DNA from: Urbifossiella limnaea
GTDB taxonomy: Bacteria; Planctomycetota; Planctomycetia; Gemmatales; Gemmataceae
Assembly: GCF_007747215.1 (NCBI RefSeq)
Contig: NZ_CP036273.1
Coordinates: forward strand, 806,001 to 870,000
Direction of reading: 5' to 3'
DNA: 64,000 bases
Position numbers and translations under genes: made by a program. Of the stretch, positions 22,963 to 30,595 are shown piece after piece. The first letter of the stretch is position 1. Every line of letters starts with the position of its first letter. A model generated the notes under the pieces. That model searched no databases. It saw only the letters and a list, made by a program, of their open reading frames with translations, and was not told where the DNA came from.

Positions 22963-25788
22963 ATGTACGTCCTGATGCAGTGCGTCGCCGAGGCGGTGGT
23001 GGCGAAGGGCGTCCGCGGCCTGGCCGAGATGGTGCCCGGCGGCGGCTTCCTCTACGACGTGGCCAACGAGGCCCACCGCCGCCTCCGCGACCGCAGGCGG
23101 ACCGACCAAATCCGCGAGGAGGTGGTCGCCGTCGCCGCCGCGGGCGTGGACGAGGTGCGCCGCGTGGCCGCCGAGGTGGTGCGCGAGGTGGCGAAGGACG
23201 CCGCCCCCGCCGACCGGGCGGCGCTGGAGTTGTACCTGACGCAAGTCCCCGGCGCCGTCCGCGCCTCGTTCCGCCGCGCCGACGACCCGTCCGGCCGGTC
23301 CGTGCCCGACCAGTTCGCGCTAAACGACGGCGCCGACCTGGCCCGCCGCCTGCCGTCGCGGCTGCCGCACTTCCGCCCCGGCGATCCGCTGCCCGGCCGC
23401 CCCGGGTGGGAGCTCGGCGAGCTGCTCGGTAGCGGCGGCTTCGGCGAGGTGTGGCTGGCGCGCAACCCGTCGCTGGCGGCGCTCAAGGGGGCCGTCAAGT
23501 TCGGCACCGACCCGCAGGCCCGCGAGCGGCTGCTGCGCCACGAGGGCGGTCTGGTCAGCCGGGTGATGGAGGAGGGCCGCCACCCCAACATCGTGCCGCT
23601 GCTCGACGCCTACCTCGAAGGCGCGACGCCGTGGCTGATGTACGAGTACGTCGGCGGCGGCGAGCTGGGCACGCTCATCGGCGCGTGGCCGGTCGCCGAG
23701 CGCGCCGCGAAAGCGGTCGCCGCGCTGCGCACGCTCGCCGCCGCCGTCGGGCACTTCCACCAGCTCCGGCCGCCGCTGGTCCACCGCGACCTGAAGCCGG
23801 CGAACATCCTCGTCCGCGGCACCGCGGCGAACCCGCAGCTGCTCGTCGCCGACTTCGGCATCGGCGGCGTCGCCGCGGACGCGGCCCTCGCGGCGGAAGC
23901 CACGCGGCGGTCGAGCGGCTATTTGGCGTCGCAGTTGTGGGGCTCGCACACGCCGCTGTACGCCAGCCCGCAGCAGCAGCGCGGCGAGAAGCCCGACCCG
24001 CGCGACGACGTTCACGCGCTGGGCGTGATCGGTTACCAGATGCTGACGGGGAAGCTGGACGCGGCGCCGGGGGCCGACTTCGCCCGCACCTTGAAGCGGC
24101 TGAACGTGCCGGAGCCGGTGATCGAGCTGCTCGGCGACTGCGCCGCCCACGACCCCGACCACCGGCCCAAGGACGCCGCCGCGCTGGCCGACCGACTGGC
24201 GGCGCTGGACCGCGCCGCACCGGCGCCGCCGGCGGGGCCGACGATCGTGGCGTGCCCGACGTGCGCGGTGTCGCTGCGGTTCCGGGCCGGGGCGACGACG
24301 CTCCGCTGCGCCCGCTGCGGCACCGTGTTCGACCCGTCGGCCACGGCCGCGCCGCCGAAGCTGTCAGTGGTGCAGGCGGAAGTCGCGCCGCCGCCGCCGC
24401 CACCGCTGCTGCCGGTGGCGACGCTCCGCCGCCGCGAACCGGACCGCCCGCGCCGCCGCGAGCGCGAGGAGGAGCCGGAGCGGCAACCGCGGAGCAGCAC
24501 GACGCCGCTGTGGATCGCCGGCGCGGCGGTGGGGGCGGCGCTGGTCGTCGTCGTGATGGTGGTGCTGATCCGCGGCCGCGGCCAGACCCTGCCCCCACCC
24601 CCGCCGGTCGAAGCAACCGTGCCCGGCACCATCCCGACGCCCGGCGTCCCGGGCCGGCCGCGGGGCGAGGCCGGGCCGCTCCGCTACTTCCGCGACTTCA
24701 CCTACGCCCCGGCCGGCGCCGCGAAGGTCTTCCGCCACACGCCCGACGGCACCGCGTTCATGATCGCCGACGCCGCCGGTACGGTCACGGTCGTCGGCCT
24801 CGACGGGAAGGAACAGCTGCGGCTCGACACCACGATCCGCGACTTCCGCCCGGTGATGTTCCCCGGCGGGGTCGGGATGCTGGCCGCGGCCGCGCGGTTC
24901 GGCCCCCGGGCGTCGCCGTGCGTGGTGCCGCTGGCCGCGGGCGCCGCGGCGGTGGAACTGGTCGGCCTCGGCGAGCAGCCGACGGCGGTGGCGGTGAGCC
25001 CGACCGGGACGTGGGTGGCCGCCGGCGGCGACGGCGGGTCGGTGACGGTGTGGAATCCGGTGATCCCGACCGTCGGCTACCCGCTGCGGGTCGCCGGCGG
25101 GGAGAAGCCGCACCCCGGCGGCGTGACGGCGCTGGCGTTCAGCCCCGACGGCCAGAAGTTGGTGTCGGCCGGCGGCGGGGCGGTGCGGTCGTGGGCGGTG
25201 TCGCCGAAGTGGACGAGCGACCACGACGCGACGACCGTGGCCGGCACCGTGTTCGACCTCGGCGTGACGGCCGACGGCAAGAAGCTGGTGGCCGGCCTGC
25301 GGGAGCGCGGGATGCGGCTGTGGGACTTCCCGGCGCTCGTCGGCCCGGCCGACCCGCTCGACGGCAAGCTGTCGAGCGCGGGCGGGTTCAAGCGGGTGGT
25401 GTTCGGGTCCGACCCGCCGTTCGGGTACCGGCTGGTCGGCCTGACCGCGACCGGCCGGGTCGGCATCTGGAGCGGCAACCCGCGCGAGCCGTTCGGCCAG
25501 CGCGACGCGGCGGGCGGGAACCCGATCGCGACCGACCTGGCGATGAGCCCGAAGGACGCGAACCTGGTGGCGGCGGCGAACGCCGACGGCACGGTGCTGA
25601 TCTGGCACCTGTTCATGGGCCGCGGCCCGTCGGTGAAGCTGAAGAACTTCGGCAGCCCGGTGGTGGGGGTGAGCTTCTCGCCGGACGGCAAGGTGCTGGC
25701 GACGGCCGAGCAGTCGGGCCGGGTGCGCGTCTGGGGCGACGTGGACGTGACGGCGCACACCGGCTGGACCGAGGTGGCGGCGCCGTGA
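22963..25788 (+). CDS. Ser/Thr protein kinase with zinc ribbon and WD40 repeats
   Basis: This 941-residue protein joins five parts. First is a helical N-terminal region (1-105), with a charged helix REEVVAVAAAGVDEVRRVAAEVVREV. The kinase domain follows (146-415), with GSGGFGEV at 156, Lys 179, HRD at 274-276 and DFG at 297-299. Next is a zinc ribbon with Cys 431, 434, 449 and 452 (CPTC and CARC). A membrane helix lies at 516-537 (WIAGAAVGAALVVVVMVVLI), and WD40 repeats fill the C-terminal third (VTALAFSPDGQKLVSAGGGAVRSW, VVGVSFSPDGKVLATAEQSGRVRVWGD). The kinase would be cytoplasmic and the propeller extracytoplasmic, so it is likely a transmembrane signalling kinase. The ATG at 22963 has GGAG upstream; the open frame extends further but into the conserved 56-bp element. 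Targets are unknown. Confidence 0.88.
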   Translation: MYVLMQCVAEAVVAKGVRGLAEMVPGGGFLYDVANEAHRRLRDRRRTDQIREEVVAVAAAGVDEVRRVAAEVVREVAKDAAPADRAALELYLTQVPGAVRASFRRADDPSGRSVPDQFALNDGADLARRLPSRLPHFRPGDPLPGRPGWELGELLGSGGFGEVWLARNPSLAALKGAVKFGTDPQARERLLRHEGGLVSRVMEEGRHPNIVPLLDAYLEGATPWLMYEYVGGGELGTLIGAWPVAERAAKAVAALRTLAAAVGHFHQLRPPLVHRDLKPANILVRGTAANPQLLVADFGIGGVAADAALAAEATRRSSGYLASQLWGSHTPLYASPQQQRGEKPDPRDDVHALGVIGYQMLTGKLDAAPGADFARTLKRLNVPEPVIELLGDCAAHDPDHRPKDAAALADRLAALDRAAPAPPAGPTIVACPTCAVSLRFRAGATTLRCARCGTVFDPSATAAPPKLSVVQAEVAPPPPPPLLPVATLRRREPDRPRRREREEEPERQPRSSTTPLWIAGAAVGAALVVVVMVVLIRGRGQTLPPPPPVEATVPGTIPTPGVPGRPRGEAGPLRYFRDFTYAPAGAAKVFRHTPDGTAFMIADAAGTVTVVGLDGKEQLRLDTTIRDFRPVMFPGGVGMLAAAARFGPRASPCVVPLAAGAAAVELVGLGEQPTAVAVSPTGTWVAAGGDGGSVTVWNPVIPTVGYPLRVAGGEKPHPGGVTALAFSPDGQKLVSAGGGAVRSWAVSPKWTSDHDATTVAGTVFDLGVTADGKKLVAGLRERGMRLWDFPALVGPADPLDGKLSSAGGFKRVVFGSDPPFGYRLVGLTATGRVGIWSGNPREPFGQRDAAGGNPIATDLAMSPKDANLVAAANADGTVLIWHLFMGRGPSVKLKNFGSPVVGVSFSPDGKVLATAEQSGRVRVWGDVDVTAHTGWTEVAAP

Positions 25789-25823
25789 CGGCCGCGCGGG
25801 CGACCCGTGGCCGCGCGACCCGC

Positions 25824-25829
25824 TACAAT
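25824..25829 (+). promoter_or_regulatory. -10 box placed for a leaderless transcript
   Basis: TACAAT ends six bases before the ATG at 25836, so RNA polymerase would start at or within one base of the start codon. No ribosome binding site lies between them. No convincing -35 box is seen 16 to 18 bases upstream, so this remains a suggestion. Confidence 0.4.
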
Positions 25830-25835
25830 GCCCCG

Positions 25836-28322
25836 ATGGCTTCCGCACCTGCCACCCCCGAACTCCTGGCTCCCGCCGGCGACCGCGAGGCGCTCCGCGC
25901 CGCCGTCGCCAACGGGGCCGACGCCGTCTACTTCGGCCTCACTGGGTTCAACGCCCGCGCCCGCGCCGCCAACTTCACCCCGGCGGAACTCCCCGAGCTG
26001 ATGCGGTTCCTCCACGGCCGCAACGTCCGCGGGTTCGTCGCCCTCAACACCCTCGTCTTCTCCGACGAACTCCCCGCCGCCGCCGAGTTGCTTTCCGCCT
26101 GCGCCGCGGCGGGGGTTGATGCGGTCATCGTGCAAGACCTCGGCCTCGTGCGGCTCGCCCGCCGGCTGGCGCCGTCGCTGCCGGTCCATGCCAGCACGCA
26201 GATGACGCTCACCGAGCCGCGCGGCATCGCCTTCGCCAAGCAGCTCGGCGTCGGTCGTGTGGTGCTGGCCCGCGAGCTGTCGCTCGCCGACATCGAGAAG
26301 GTGACCGCGGCGACGGACGTGCCGGTCGAAGTGTTCGTTCACGGGGCGCTGTGCGTGGCGTACAGCGGCCAGTGCCTCACGAGCGAAGCCCTCGGCGGCC
26401 GCAGCGCCAACCGCGGCCAGTGCGCCCAGGCGTGCCGGCTGCCGTACGAGCTGGTCGTGGACGGCGCCGCCCGCGACCTCGGCGACCGCGCCTACCTCCT
26501 CAGCCCGCAAGACCTCGCCGCCTACGACCGCATCGCGCCGCTGGTGCAGGCCGGCGTGGTGTCGTTCAAGATCGAGGGGCGGCTGAAGGGCGGCCCGTAC
26601 GTCGCCGCGACCACGCAGACGTACCGCCAGGCGATCGACGCGGCGACCGGCGGCACGAGCTTCCGCATGAGCCGCCGCGCCGAGCTCGACCTGGCGCAGA
26701 CGTTCAGCCGCGGCCTCACCACCGGCTTCCTCGACGGCGTGAACCACCAGGTGCTCGTGCGCGGCCGCTTCCCCAAGAGCCGCGGCGTGCGCATCGGCCG
26801 CGTTGCCGGCGTGACGCGCCGCGGCGTGCGGATCGAGCCGGCGGAGGCGGTGCCGGAGCTGGTGAAGGCCGGCGACGGCGTCGTCTTCGACCTCGGCCGG
26901 CCGGAGGAGAAGGAGCCGGGCGGCCGCGTGTGGGCCGTGGCGCCGGCGGGTCGGCTGCTGGAGTTGCAGTTCGAGCCGAACGCCGTCGACCTTGCGGCGG
27001 TGCCGGTCGGCTGCGACGTGTACAAGACGGACGACCCGGCCCTGCGGAAGCGGCTCGAACAGAGCTACGGGCAGGACAAGCCGGCCCGCCGTGTCGCGCT
27101 CGCCGCGCGCCTCGCGGGTGTGCTCGGCGGTCCGCTCGTGCTGACGCTCACCGACCCCGATGGCGCCGCGGGCGAAGCCGTGTGGCCCGGCCCGCTCGAA
27201 GCGGCGGCGAAGCGGCCGGCCACGGCCGACGAGCTGCGCGACCAGCTCGGCCGCCTCGGCGACACGCCGTTCGAGCTGGGGGCGCTGGCGGCCGAGTTGC
27301 CTGACGCGGTCATGGTTCCGCGCAGCGTGCTGAACGACCTCCGCCGCCGCGCCGCCGCGGCGCTCGCCGAGCGGCGCCTGCGGGCGCACCCGATCGCGGA
27401 GCCGGGGGCGCTGGACGCGCTCCGCTCCGCCGCTCGCGGCGGTGCAACCGGCGGAACGGCGGCGCTCACCGTACTCGTCCGCACGCTCGACCAGCTCGAC
27501 GCCGTGCTGGCGTGGCAGCCGCCCGCCGGCTTCCCGCGGCCCGCGGCCGTGTACTGCGACTTCGAAGACCTCCGCCGCTACGCCGACGCCGTGCCCCGCG
27601 CCCGCGCCGCGGGCATCCCCGTCGGCGTCGCGCCGCTCCGCGTCCTGAAACCCGGCGAGGACGGATTCCAGTCGCTTGTCGTCCGCGCCGACCCGGACCT
27701 CGTGCTGGTGCGGAACCTTGGGTCGATCGAGTTCTTCCGCGCCGCGCTGCCGCAGGCCCGGCTCGTCGGCGACTTCAGCCTGAACGTGGCGAACGAGTTG
27801 ACGGCCGACGTGCTGGTCGGCGCCGGGCTGGAGCGGCTGGTGCCGAGCTACGACCTGAACTGGGATCAGCTGGCGGCGATGGTGCGGGCGTTCGACCCCG
27901 CACGGTTCGAGCCGGTCGTGCACCAGCACATGCCGATGTTCCACAACGAGTTCTGCCTGTTCGCCGCGTTCCTGAGCACCGGCAAGGACCACCGCGACTG
28001 CGGCCGGCCGTGCGAGGACCACAAGGTGGAGCTGCGCGACCGCGTCGGCGCGGCCTTCCCCGTGCTGCCGGACACGGGCTGCCGCAACACGGTGTTCAAC
28101 AGCGTGCCGCAGAGCGCCGCCGAGTACGTCGGCCGGATGCGCGGCCTCGGCCTGACTCGCTTCCGCATCGATCTGCTGCGCGAGTCCGCGGCCGACGTGG
28201 CGCCGCTGCTGGACCGCTACGCCGCCGTGGTGAGCGGTGCCGACGACGGCCGGCAGGTGTGGCGGCAGCTGCGGGCGCTGAACCAGCTCGGCGTCACCCG
28301 CGGCACGCTCTCAGTGCTGTAG
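25836..28322 (+). CDS. U32 peptidase-family protein, RlhA/YdcP type
   Basis: This 828-residue protein belongs to the U32 family, now known to include iron-sulfur enzymes that modify RNA or ubiquinone. The start ELLAPAGDREALRAAVANGADAVYFGL is the family hallmark. The four cluster-binding cysteines are visible at 173, 180, 196 and 200 in HGALC, SGQC, NRGQC and ACR. The adjacent LSPQDLAAYDRIAPLVQAGVVSFKIEGRLKGGPYVA also fits. The long C-terminal half after residue 300 matches the extended type with a DUF3656-like insertion, as in the E. coli RlhA (YdcP) protein that hydroxylates 23S rRNA C2501. Length and motifs support that role, but other U32 subfamilies look similar. A -10-like box six bases before the ATG suggests a leaderless transcript. 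It converges with the SDR gene, and only two bases separate their stops. Confidence 0.85.
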   Translation: MASAPATPELLAPAGDREALRAAVANGADAVYFGLTGFNARARAANFTPAELPELMRFLHGRNVRGFVALNTLVFSDELPAAAELLSACAAAGVDAVIVQDLGLVRLARRLAPSLPVHASTQMTLTEPRGIAFAKQLGVGRVVLARELSLADIEKVTAATDVPVEVFVHGALCVAYSGQCLTSEALGGRSANRGQCAQACRLPYELVVDGAARDLGDRAYLLSPQDLAAYDRIAPLVQAGVVSFKIEGRLKGGPYVAATTQTYRQAIDAATGGTSFRMSRRAELDLAQTFSRGLTTGFLDGVNHQVLVRGRFPKSRGVRIGRVAGVTRRGVRIEPAEAVPELVKAGDGVVFDLGRPEEKEPGGRVWAVAPAGRLLELQFEPNAVDLAAVPVGCDVYKTDDPALRKRLEQSYGQDKPARRVALAARLAGVLGGPLVLTLTDPDGAAGEAVWPGPLEAAAKRPATADELRDQLGRLGDTPFELGALAAELPDAVMVPRSVLNDLRRRAAAALAERRLRAHPIAEPGALDALRSAARGGATGGTAALTVLVRTLDQLDAVLAWQPPAGFPRPAAVYCDFEDLRRYADAVPRARAAGIPVGVAPLRVLKPGEDGFQSLVVRADPDLVLVRNLGSIEFFRAALPQARLVGDFSLNVANELTADVLVGAGLERLVPSYDLNWDQLAAMVRAFDPARFEPVVHQHMPMFHNEFCLFAAFLSTGKDHRDCGRPCEDHKVELRDRVGAAFPVLPDTGCRNTVFNSVPQSAAEYVGRMRGLGLTRFRIDLLRESAADVAPLLDRYAAVVSGADDGRQVWRQLRALNQLGVTRGTLSVL

Positions 28323-28324
28323 CC

Positions 28325-29107
28325 TCACCACAGCGTGTACCCGCCGTCGATCACCAGCGCGGCGCCGGTCATGTACCGGCTGGCGTCGCTGGCCAGGTAC
28401 ACCGCCAGCGGGCCGATCTCGTCCGGCTCGCCGAGCCGGCCCATCGGGATGTTCCGCTCGAACTCGGCGATCACCGCCGGGTGCGTCTGCTGCCACTTCC
28501 GGTTCGGGTCGGTCAAGAAGCCGCCGGGCAGAATCGCGTTGACCGTCACCCCGGCCGCCGCCCAGTCGGCCGCGGTCGCGCGGGTGAAGCCGACGACCGC
28601 CGCCTTCGCCGCCTCGTAGTGCCGGCCGCCGATGCCGCGGCCGGCGACCAGCGCGTTCACCGACGCGACGTTGATGACCCGCCCGCCGCGGCCGCGCTCG
28701 ACCATCGCCCCGCCGACCAGCTTGGTGCAGACAAACACGCTCGTCAGGTTCAGGTCGATCAGCTGGCGCCACGTCTCCAGCGGCATCTCCGCGGTCGGGG
28801 TGGGCACACGGCGACCGCCGGCGTTGTTGATGAGGACGTCGATCGGGCCGAACTCGTCGAGCGCCCGCCGGCACGCGGCCTCGCACGCGGCGGGGTCGCC
28901 CACGTCGGCGGCGATGGCGAAGGCTTCGCGGCCGAGGGCGCGGACCTCCGCGGCGGCGCGGTCGAGGGCGTCCGGGTCGCGGCCGACGAGGGCGATGTCG
29001 GCGCCGGCGTCGGCGCAGGCGAGGGCCATGGCACGGCCGAGCCCGCGGCTGCCGCCGGTGACGAGCAGCCGCTTGCCGGTGAGCCGGAACCGGTCGAGAA
29101 CGCCCAT
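28325..29107 (-). CDS. Short-chain dehydrogenase/reductase
   Basis: This 260-residue protein is a classical SDR oxidoreductase that would use NAD(P)H. The cofactor-binding TGGSRGLG is at residues 17-24, the NNAG motif at 94-97, and the catalytic triad is Ser 149, Tyr 164 and Lys 168 (the last two in HYEAAK). The end DASRYMTGAALVIDGGYTLW has the typical C-terminal GGxT motif of the family. An arginine in the GGSRG turn and another in VGRD suggest NADP preference, but this is only a hint. Length is normal. It starts at an ATG with GGAGGC upstream. It converges tail to tail with the U32 gene and lies 45 bases downstream of a glycosyltransferase gene on the same strand, so these two may be co-transcribed; a role in modifying a sugar or lipid precursor is possible but not shown. 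Confidence 0.9.
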   Translation of the reverse strand: MGVLDRFRLTGKRLLVTGGSRGLGRAMALACADAGADIALVGRDPDALDRAAAEVRALGREAFAIAADVGDPAACEAACRRALDEFGPIDVLINNAGGRRVPTPTAEMPLETWRQLIDLNLTSVFVCTKLVGGAMVERGRGGRVINVASVNALVAGRGIGGRHYEAAKAAVVGFTRATAADWAAAGVTVNAILPGGFLTDPNRKWQQTHPAVIAEFERNIPMGRLGEPDEIGPLAVYLASDASRYMTGAALVIDGGYTLW

Positions 29108-29152
29108 GCCGCCTCCGCTGGTCGAGTTAGTGATCCGTCGAACGCTCGATGT

Positions 29153-30325
29153 CTAACGCCGCACCGCCTCCTTCAGCCCCGCCTCCGCCGTCCGCGCCGC
29201 CGTCTCCCAGCTGTGGTGCGCCACCACCCACGCCCGCGCCGCGGCGCCGGCCGACGCCCGCTTTGCCGCGTCGGCCCACAACCCGGCCAAGCCCTCCGCC
29301 CACTCCGCCGGCGTCCGCGGCAGCACGAACCCCGCCTCCTCCGGCCGCCGCAGGCCGTTCAGCGCGGTCGGCGAACACACCACGGGTTTGCCCATCGCCG
29401 CCGCCTCCAGCAGCTTGTTCTTGATGCCGCCGCCGCTCACGAACGGCAGCACCACCACCTGCTGGCGCGCGACCTCCGCCCGCAGGTCCGGCAGGTCCGC
29501 GGCCAGCTCCACGCCGTCGTGGCCGACCAGCGCCAACACCGGCGCCGTCGGGTTGAAGCCGAACACGCGGAGCCGCGCGTCCGGGTGCGCCGCCCGCACC
29601 CGCGGCCACACCGCGCCGCAGAACCATTCGAGCGCCTGCACGTTCGGCCCGAAGTCCAGCCGGCCCCAGAACGTACACGTCCGCTCGTCCTGCTCCGCGG
29701 CCAGCGGCGTGTAGTAGTCGCCGTCCACGCCGTTGGGAACGACATCAATCCCCGTCACGCCGGCGACCCAGCGCATGGCCCGGCGGTCGGGCTCGGTCAC
29801 CACCCACACGCGGTCCAGCAGCGACCGGTACGCCCGCTCGTACAGCCCCTTCACAAGCGCCTGCTTGGCCTCGCCCCAGGTGCGGCGGTCGAGCAACTTC
29901 ACTTGGCTGGCGTGGTGCCAGAACCACTCGTCGGCCGCGTACCACACCCGCGCCCGGCCGCGGACCGCCCCCAGGTACGGCAGCACGTTCAGGCCTACCA
30001 CCACCACCGCGTCGGCGTCCCACTCGTCGGCCGCGGCGCCGACCGCGGCCACCCGGTTGGGGTCGACGCCCCAGTAGTCGCGGAACTTCTCCTGGAGGTG
30101 ACCCAACTGCGACGCTGGGCCGCGCGGCGGCTCGCCCGGCGGCGGGAACGTGCCCGTCCAGTCGAGCGGCAGGCCGGCGACGGCTTCGGGCGGCGGCGGG
30201 CTGGCGGTGAGGAGGCCGAGGCGGTGCCCGAGGGCCGCCAGGGCGCGCATCATGTGGTACGTGTGAACGTCGTGCCCGCTCGACCGCGGCCAGGCGAGCG
30301 AATCCTTCACGAACAGCAGGCGCAT
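29153..30325 (-). CDS. Glycosyltransferase, GT4-like
   Basis: This 390-residue protein has a two-domain GT-B fold. The start MRLLFVKDSLAWPRSSGHDVHTYHMMRALAALGH is the classical N-terminal strand and glycine-rich loop of GT4 enzymes. The C-terminal domain includes VVPNGVDGDYYTP and LVGHDGVELAADLPDLRAEVARQQVVVLPFVSGGGIKNKLLEAAAMGKPVVCSP, where the KNKLLEAAAMG segment carries the nucleotide-sugar contact (Glu in LLEA). The protein probably transfers a sugar from a nucleotide donor to a cell-surface glycan or protein. The start is the ATG at 30325. The conserved 56-bp element (copy 2) lies 95 bases upstream on the same strand. It is followed by the SDR gene with a 45-base gap. The acceptor is unknown. 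Confidence 0.88.
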   Translation of the reverse strand: MRLLFVKDSLAWPRSSGHDVHTYHMMRALAALGHRLGLLTASPPPPEAVAGLPLDWTGTFPPPGEPPRGPASQLGHLQEKFRDYWGVDPNRVAAVGAAADEWDADAVVVVGLNVLPYLGAVRGRARVWYAADEWFWHHASQVKLLDRRTWGEAKQALVKGLYERAYRSLLDRVWVVTEPDRRAMRWVAGVTGIDVVPNGVDGDYYTPLAAEQDERTCTFWGRLDFGPNVQALEWFCGAVWPRVRAAHPDARLRVFGFNPTAPVLALVGHDGVELAADLPDLRAEVARQQVVVLPFVSGGGIKNKLLEAAAMGKPVVCSPTALNGLRRPEEAGFVLPRTPAEWAEGLAGLWADAAKRASAGAAARAWVVAHHSWETAARTAEAGLKEAVRR

Positions 30326-30420
30326 GGCGTCCGGGGCTTCGGGAGCGGGTGCGGTCCGAAAGCCTTAGCTTAGTGCGAGTTCGGCCGCGGCGGCGCGGGC
30401 GGGCGGCGTCCGCCGCTGAA

Positions 30421-30476
30421 TGTGTGACACGTACCCCCCCGGGGGGTCGTGGCACGCATTGAGTCAAAGTCACAAA
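30421..30476 (-). repeat. Conserved 56-bp element, copy 2
   Basis: Read on the minus strand this is the same element as copy 1, with TTTGTG, GACTCAATGCGTGCC, CGACCCCCCGGGGGGG and CACACA at identical spacing. The segment ends 95 bases before the start of the glycosyltransferase gene at 30325, compared with 102 bases before the kinase for copy 1. Both copies are intergenic. A small in-frame ATG (MRATTPRGG here, MRASTPRGG in copy 1) lies inside each. Confidence 0.75.
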
Positions 30477-30583
30477 TTAGTATTTGGTCGACGGCATCCA
30501 CGGTGCCGCGCCCCGGGGCACGGAATTCGGGCGCTGACGCCCCCGGCTCGCCGTCCCCCGTGGCACTTCGCCGCCGGGTCGCG

Positions 30584-30589
30584 GATAAT
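30584..30589 (+). promoter_or_regulatory. -10 box placed for a leaderless transcript (von Willebrand-type gene)
   Basis: GATAAT ends six bases before the ATG at 30596, the same geometry as at 25824. There is no separate ribosome binding site in the intervening CCCGC. A TGGCAC at 30561-30566 with a 17-base spacer is a poor -35 match. Leaderless initiation is an inference from spacing. Confidence 0.4.
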
Positions 30590-30595
30590 ACCCGC

